Assembly: GCA_051745835.1 (NCBI GenBank)
Contig: JBNJEL010000041.1
Location: 1 to 15,227, forward strand
Source: JBNJEL01 sp051745835
GTDB taxonomy: Bacteria > Bacillota > Halanaerobiia > Halobacteroidales > Acetohalobiaceae
Reading direction: 5' to 3'
Length of the DNA stretch: 15,227 nucleotides
The notes beneath the pieces are model-generated. The model was given only the letters and a program-made list of their open reading frames with translations. It did not search any database and was not told where the DNA came from. Each line of letters starts with the position of its first letter. The stretch's first letter is position 1. Below are positions 13,878 to 15,227 of this stretch, piece after piece. Position numbers and translations under genes: made by a program.

Positions 13878-14999
13878 ATGACATTAACAACAGATATTAA
13901 AGATTATGCTGTCCAGATTGGATTAGATGAAGTTAAGATTACTACAGCTGAATCTGATTTACAGACGAAGAAATTTTTACAGAGAATGAAGCAGGAAGGT
14001 AAGCTTTCTAAATTTGTTAAAGATGATTTAGAACTAATTACTGATCCTACTCAAGTTTTAGCGGAGGCAGAGTCAGTTATTGTTTGTGCTATTTCCTATC
14101 ATGTTGCTATTGAGGATCAGCCTAATTTAGAGACAGAATTACGTGGTAAGTTAGCTAGATTTGCGTGGGGAAGAGATTATCACCAAGTCTTAGGAAAGAA
14201 ATTAGAGCAATTAATAGATTTTCTAAAAGAGAAAGATTCGACTGTGAAAGCTAAGAAGTTTGTAGATACAGGTCCGACGGTTGATCGTGCTTTAGCGCGA
14301 CGGGCTGGTATTGGCTGGCAGGGAAAGAACTGTAGTATCATTCATCCGGAGTATGGTTCGTGGATTTTCATCGGGGGAATCATTATTAATTTAAAGTTGG
14401 AAGCTGATTTACCAATTGAGAATAGATGTGGTGATTGTCAACGCTGTTTAGAAGCCTGTCCTACGGGAGCTTTGGAAGCTCCTTATACTTTAGATAGTAC
14501 TAAATGTCTAGGCTACCTGACGTTGAGCAGAGGCTATATTTCCAAAGAGAATCGCAAGCAGTTTGGTACTAGATTATGGGGTTGTGATAGTTGTCAAGAG
14601 GTCTGTCCTCATAATCAGAAGGCTAAAGCAGGTGAACATAGTGAATTTAAACCACAGACTATCGCTGCCTATCCTAAGTTAGAGCCACTGGTTAATCTGA
14701 GTAAGTCAGAGTATGAAACTAAGTTTTCTGTTACCGCAATGAACTGGCGGGGTAAGCGGCCAATTCAGCGTAATGCAGCGATTATCTTAGGGAATTTAGA
14801 TAATTCTAAAGCTATTGATAGTTTAGTAGAAGGATTGACAGACTCTAAGCCAATTGTTCGAGCTCACTCTGCCTGGTCCTTAGGAGAAATTGGTGAGGTT
14901 GAGGTATTGGATCAACTTGATCGAGCTTTAGCACAAGAGCATGACGATCAGGTTAAAACAGAGATGGAGCAAGCGATTGATAAATTATTGTTAAGTTAG
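13878..14999 (+). CDS. queG: Epoxyqueuosine reductase QueG
   Basis: This 373-residue cytoplasmic enzyme carries out the last step of queuosine tRNA modification, reducing epoxyqueuosine with a cobalamin cofactor and two 4Fe-4S clusters. The N-terminal DUF1730 cobalamin-binding region (about 1-170) includes VDTGPTVDRALA (129-140, with the conserved acidic residue D130) and AGIGWQGKN (143-151). Cluster cysteines are C184-x2-C187-x2-C190-x3-C194-P, C210, and C236-x2-C239-x3-C243-P. The C-terminal part (about 295-370) forms HEAT-like helical repeats that bind tRNA. Length matches the longer, HEAT-containing QueG form. AGGTGA lies 6 bp before the ATG. The gene is monocistronic by appearance, with its own promoter and a terminator overlapping the next promoter. 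No other queuosine genes (queA, tgt) are nearby. Confidence 0.96.
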   Translation: MTLTTDIKDYAVQIGLDEVKITTAESDLQTKKFLQRMKQEGKLSKFVKDDLELITDPTQVLAEAESVIVCAISYHVAIEDQPNLETELRGKLARFAWGRDYHQVLGKKLEQLIDFLKEKDSTVKAKKFVDTGPTVDRALARRAGIGWQGKNCSIIHPEYGSWIFIGGIIINLKLEADLPIENRCGDCQRCLEACPTGALEAPYTLDSTKCLGYLTLSRGYISKENRKQFGTRLWGCDSCQEVCPHNQKAKAGEHSEFKPQTIAAYPKLEPLVNLSKSEYETKFSVTAMNWRGKRPIQRNAAIILGNLDNSKAIDSLVEGLTDSKPIVRAHSAWSLGEIGEVEVLDQLDRALAQEHDDQVKTEMEQAIDKLLLS

Positions 15000-15046
15000 A
15001 TTAAGTAAGTTATGTGACTCATTAAAATGAAGATAGTAGAATTAGC

Positions 15047-15099
15047 ATTAGCAGATTGTTAACAGTTAATTATATCAAGTTGACAATCTGCTGGTTTTT
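15047..15099 (+). terminator. Rho-independent terminator after queG
   Basis: GCAGATTGTTAAC (15051-15063) pairs with 15079-15091 with one G-U wobble, and the stem extends outward to 15047 and 15095 with two more wobbles. The loop is 15 nt and T15095-15099 follows. The right arm contains the -35 of the next promoter. Confidence 0.85.
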
Positions 15100-15108
15100 A
15101 TATATAAT
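15080..15108 (+). promoter_or_regulatory. Perfect consensus sigma-A promoter within the queG terminator
   Basis: TTGACA (15080-15085), exactly 17 bp, then TATAAT (15103-15108). The -35 lies inside the right arm of the queG terminator. The predicted start is near 15115, so the BirA-type site at 15133-15165 would lie about 20-50 bp downstream. Confidence 0.85.
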
Positions 15109-15132
15109 TTTAACTAGTGTTTTTTTAATTAG

Positions 15133-15165
15133 ATTGTAAACCTATTATTTTGTTATGTTAACAAT
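15133..15165. promoter_or_regulatory. BirA-type biotin operator
   Basis: ATTGTAAAC (15133-15141), 15 bp, then GTTAACAAT (15157-15165). The half-sites are complementary at 8 of 9 positions. This matches the BirA operator pattern of Firmicutes (TTGTTAAC, 15 bp, GTTAACAA, as upstream of the Bacillus subtilis bio operon). BirA bound to biotinyl-AMP would repress the downstream gene, here by blocking RNA polymerase just after initiation. Confidence 0.75.
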
Positions 15166-15195
15166 GTTAGATTGATTATAATAAGGAGTTTAGTT

Positions 15196-15227
15196 ATGAG
15201 ATTAGTACTTTTATTTCCTGGTTGGGG
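15196..15227 (+). CDS. Start of a gene under biotin-type control, possibly a BioH/BioG-like esterase (partial)
   Basis: An AAGGAG ribosome site (15183-15188) lies 7 bp before ATG 15196. Only 11 codons are visible (MRLVLLFPGWG). A hydrophobic first strand followed by a GWG turn resembles the start of alpha/beta-hydrolases that release pimeloyl-ACP in biotin synthesis (BioH with LLHGWG, BioG with FxGWG). The BirA-type operator upstream independently suggests a biotin gene. The fragment alone is too short to prove the family. Confidence 0.5.
   Translation, partial: MRLVLLFPGW

Noticed and set aside
15150..15164. TTGTTA-N3-TAACAA dyad resembling a Rex (NADH sensor) site
   Set aside because: Rex sites have a 6-base centre between these half-sites, whereas here it is 3. 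The bases are better explained as the right half of the BirA-type operator.

Overview
The window is AT-rich bacterial DNA from a low-GC, anaerobic Firmicutes-type organism. Genes are preceded by strong Shine-Dalgarno sites (AGGAGG, GAGGTGA), the proteins are rich in Glu, Asp and Lys, and an AdhE-type aldehyde/alcohol dehydrogenase and several Fe-S proteins are present. An LptF/LptG-family permease implies an outer membrane with lipopolysaccharide export. Together these fit a diderm Firmicute, and the halophilic Halanaerobiales (Halobacteroidaceae) are my best guess. That placement is inference, because no rRNA or other marker gene is present.

Layout. A partial ferritin-like protein gene lies on the minus strand at 1-477. 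It is divergent from ygeY (644-1825), and each has its own sigma-A-type promoter in the gap. ygeY and the diaminopropionate ammonia-lyase gene dpaL (2075-3295) form a pair known from anaerobic purine-degradation and selenium-linked clusters; dpaL has its own promoter and a strong terminator. Next are a secreted PIG-L/LmbE-family deacetylase with an unusual beta-rich C-terminus (3476-4522) and adhE (4618-7203). A small cupin (7319-7636) sits behind a CRP/FNR-type site placed exactly for class II activation. A membrane polyferredoxin of the NapH/NosR type (7799-8464) has its own near-consensus promoter. A large membrane sensor with PAS, PAS, GAF, GGDEF and HD-GYP domains follows (8686-11319), then cheV (11438-12355) and an LptF/LptG permease (12383-13507), closed by a clear terminator.

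The 370-bp gap 13508-13877 holds no convincing gene. It contains a perfect 13-bp-stem hairpin whose arm shares 11 bases with a hairpin 5.9 kb away, and a second long-range fold, so it may encode a small RNA. queG (13878-14999, queuosine synthesis) has its own promoter and a terminator. That terminator overlaps a perfect consensus promoter (TTGACA, 17 bp, TATAAT), followed by a BirA-type biotin operator and the first 11 codons of a gene resembling the start of a BioH/BioG-type esterase. The window therefore probably ends at the beginning of a biotin operon.

All genes from 644 onward are on the plus strand, but most have separate promoters and hairpins. This is a set of short independent units rather than one operon. 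The closest functional links are ygeY with dpaL (nitrogen compound breakdown) and the c-di-GMP sensor with cheV (signalling and motility).
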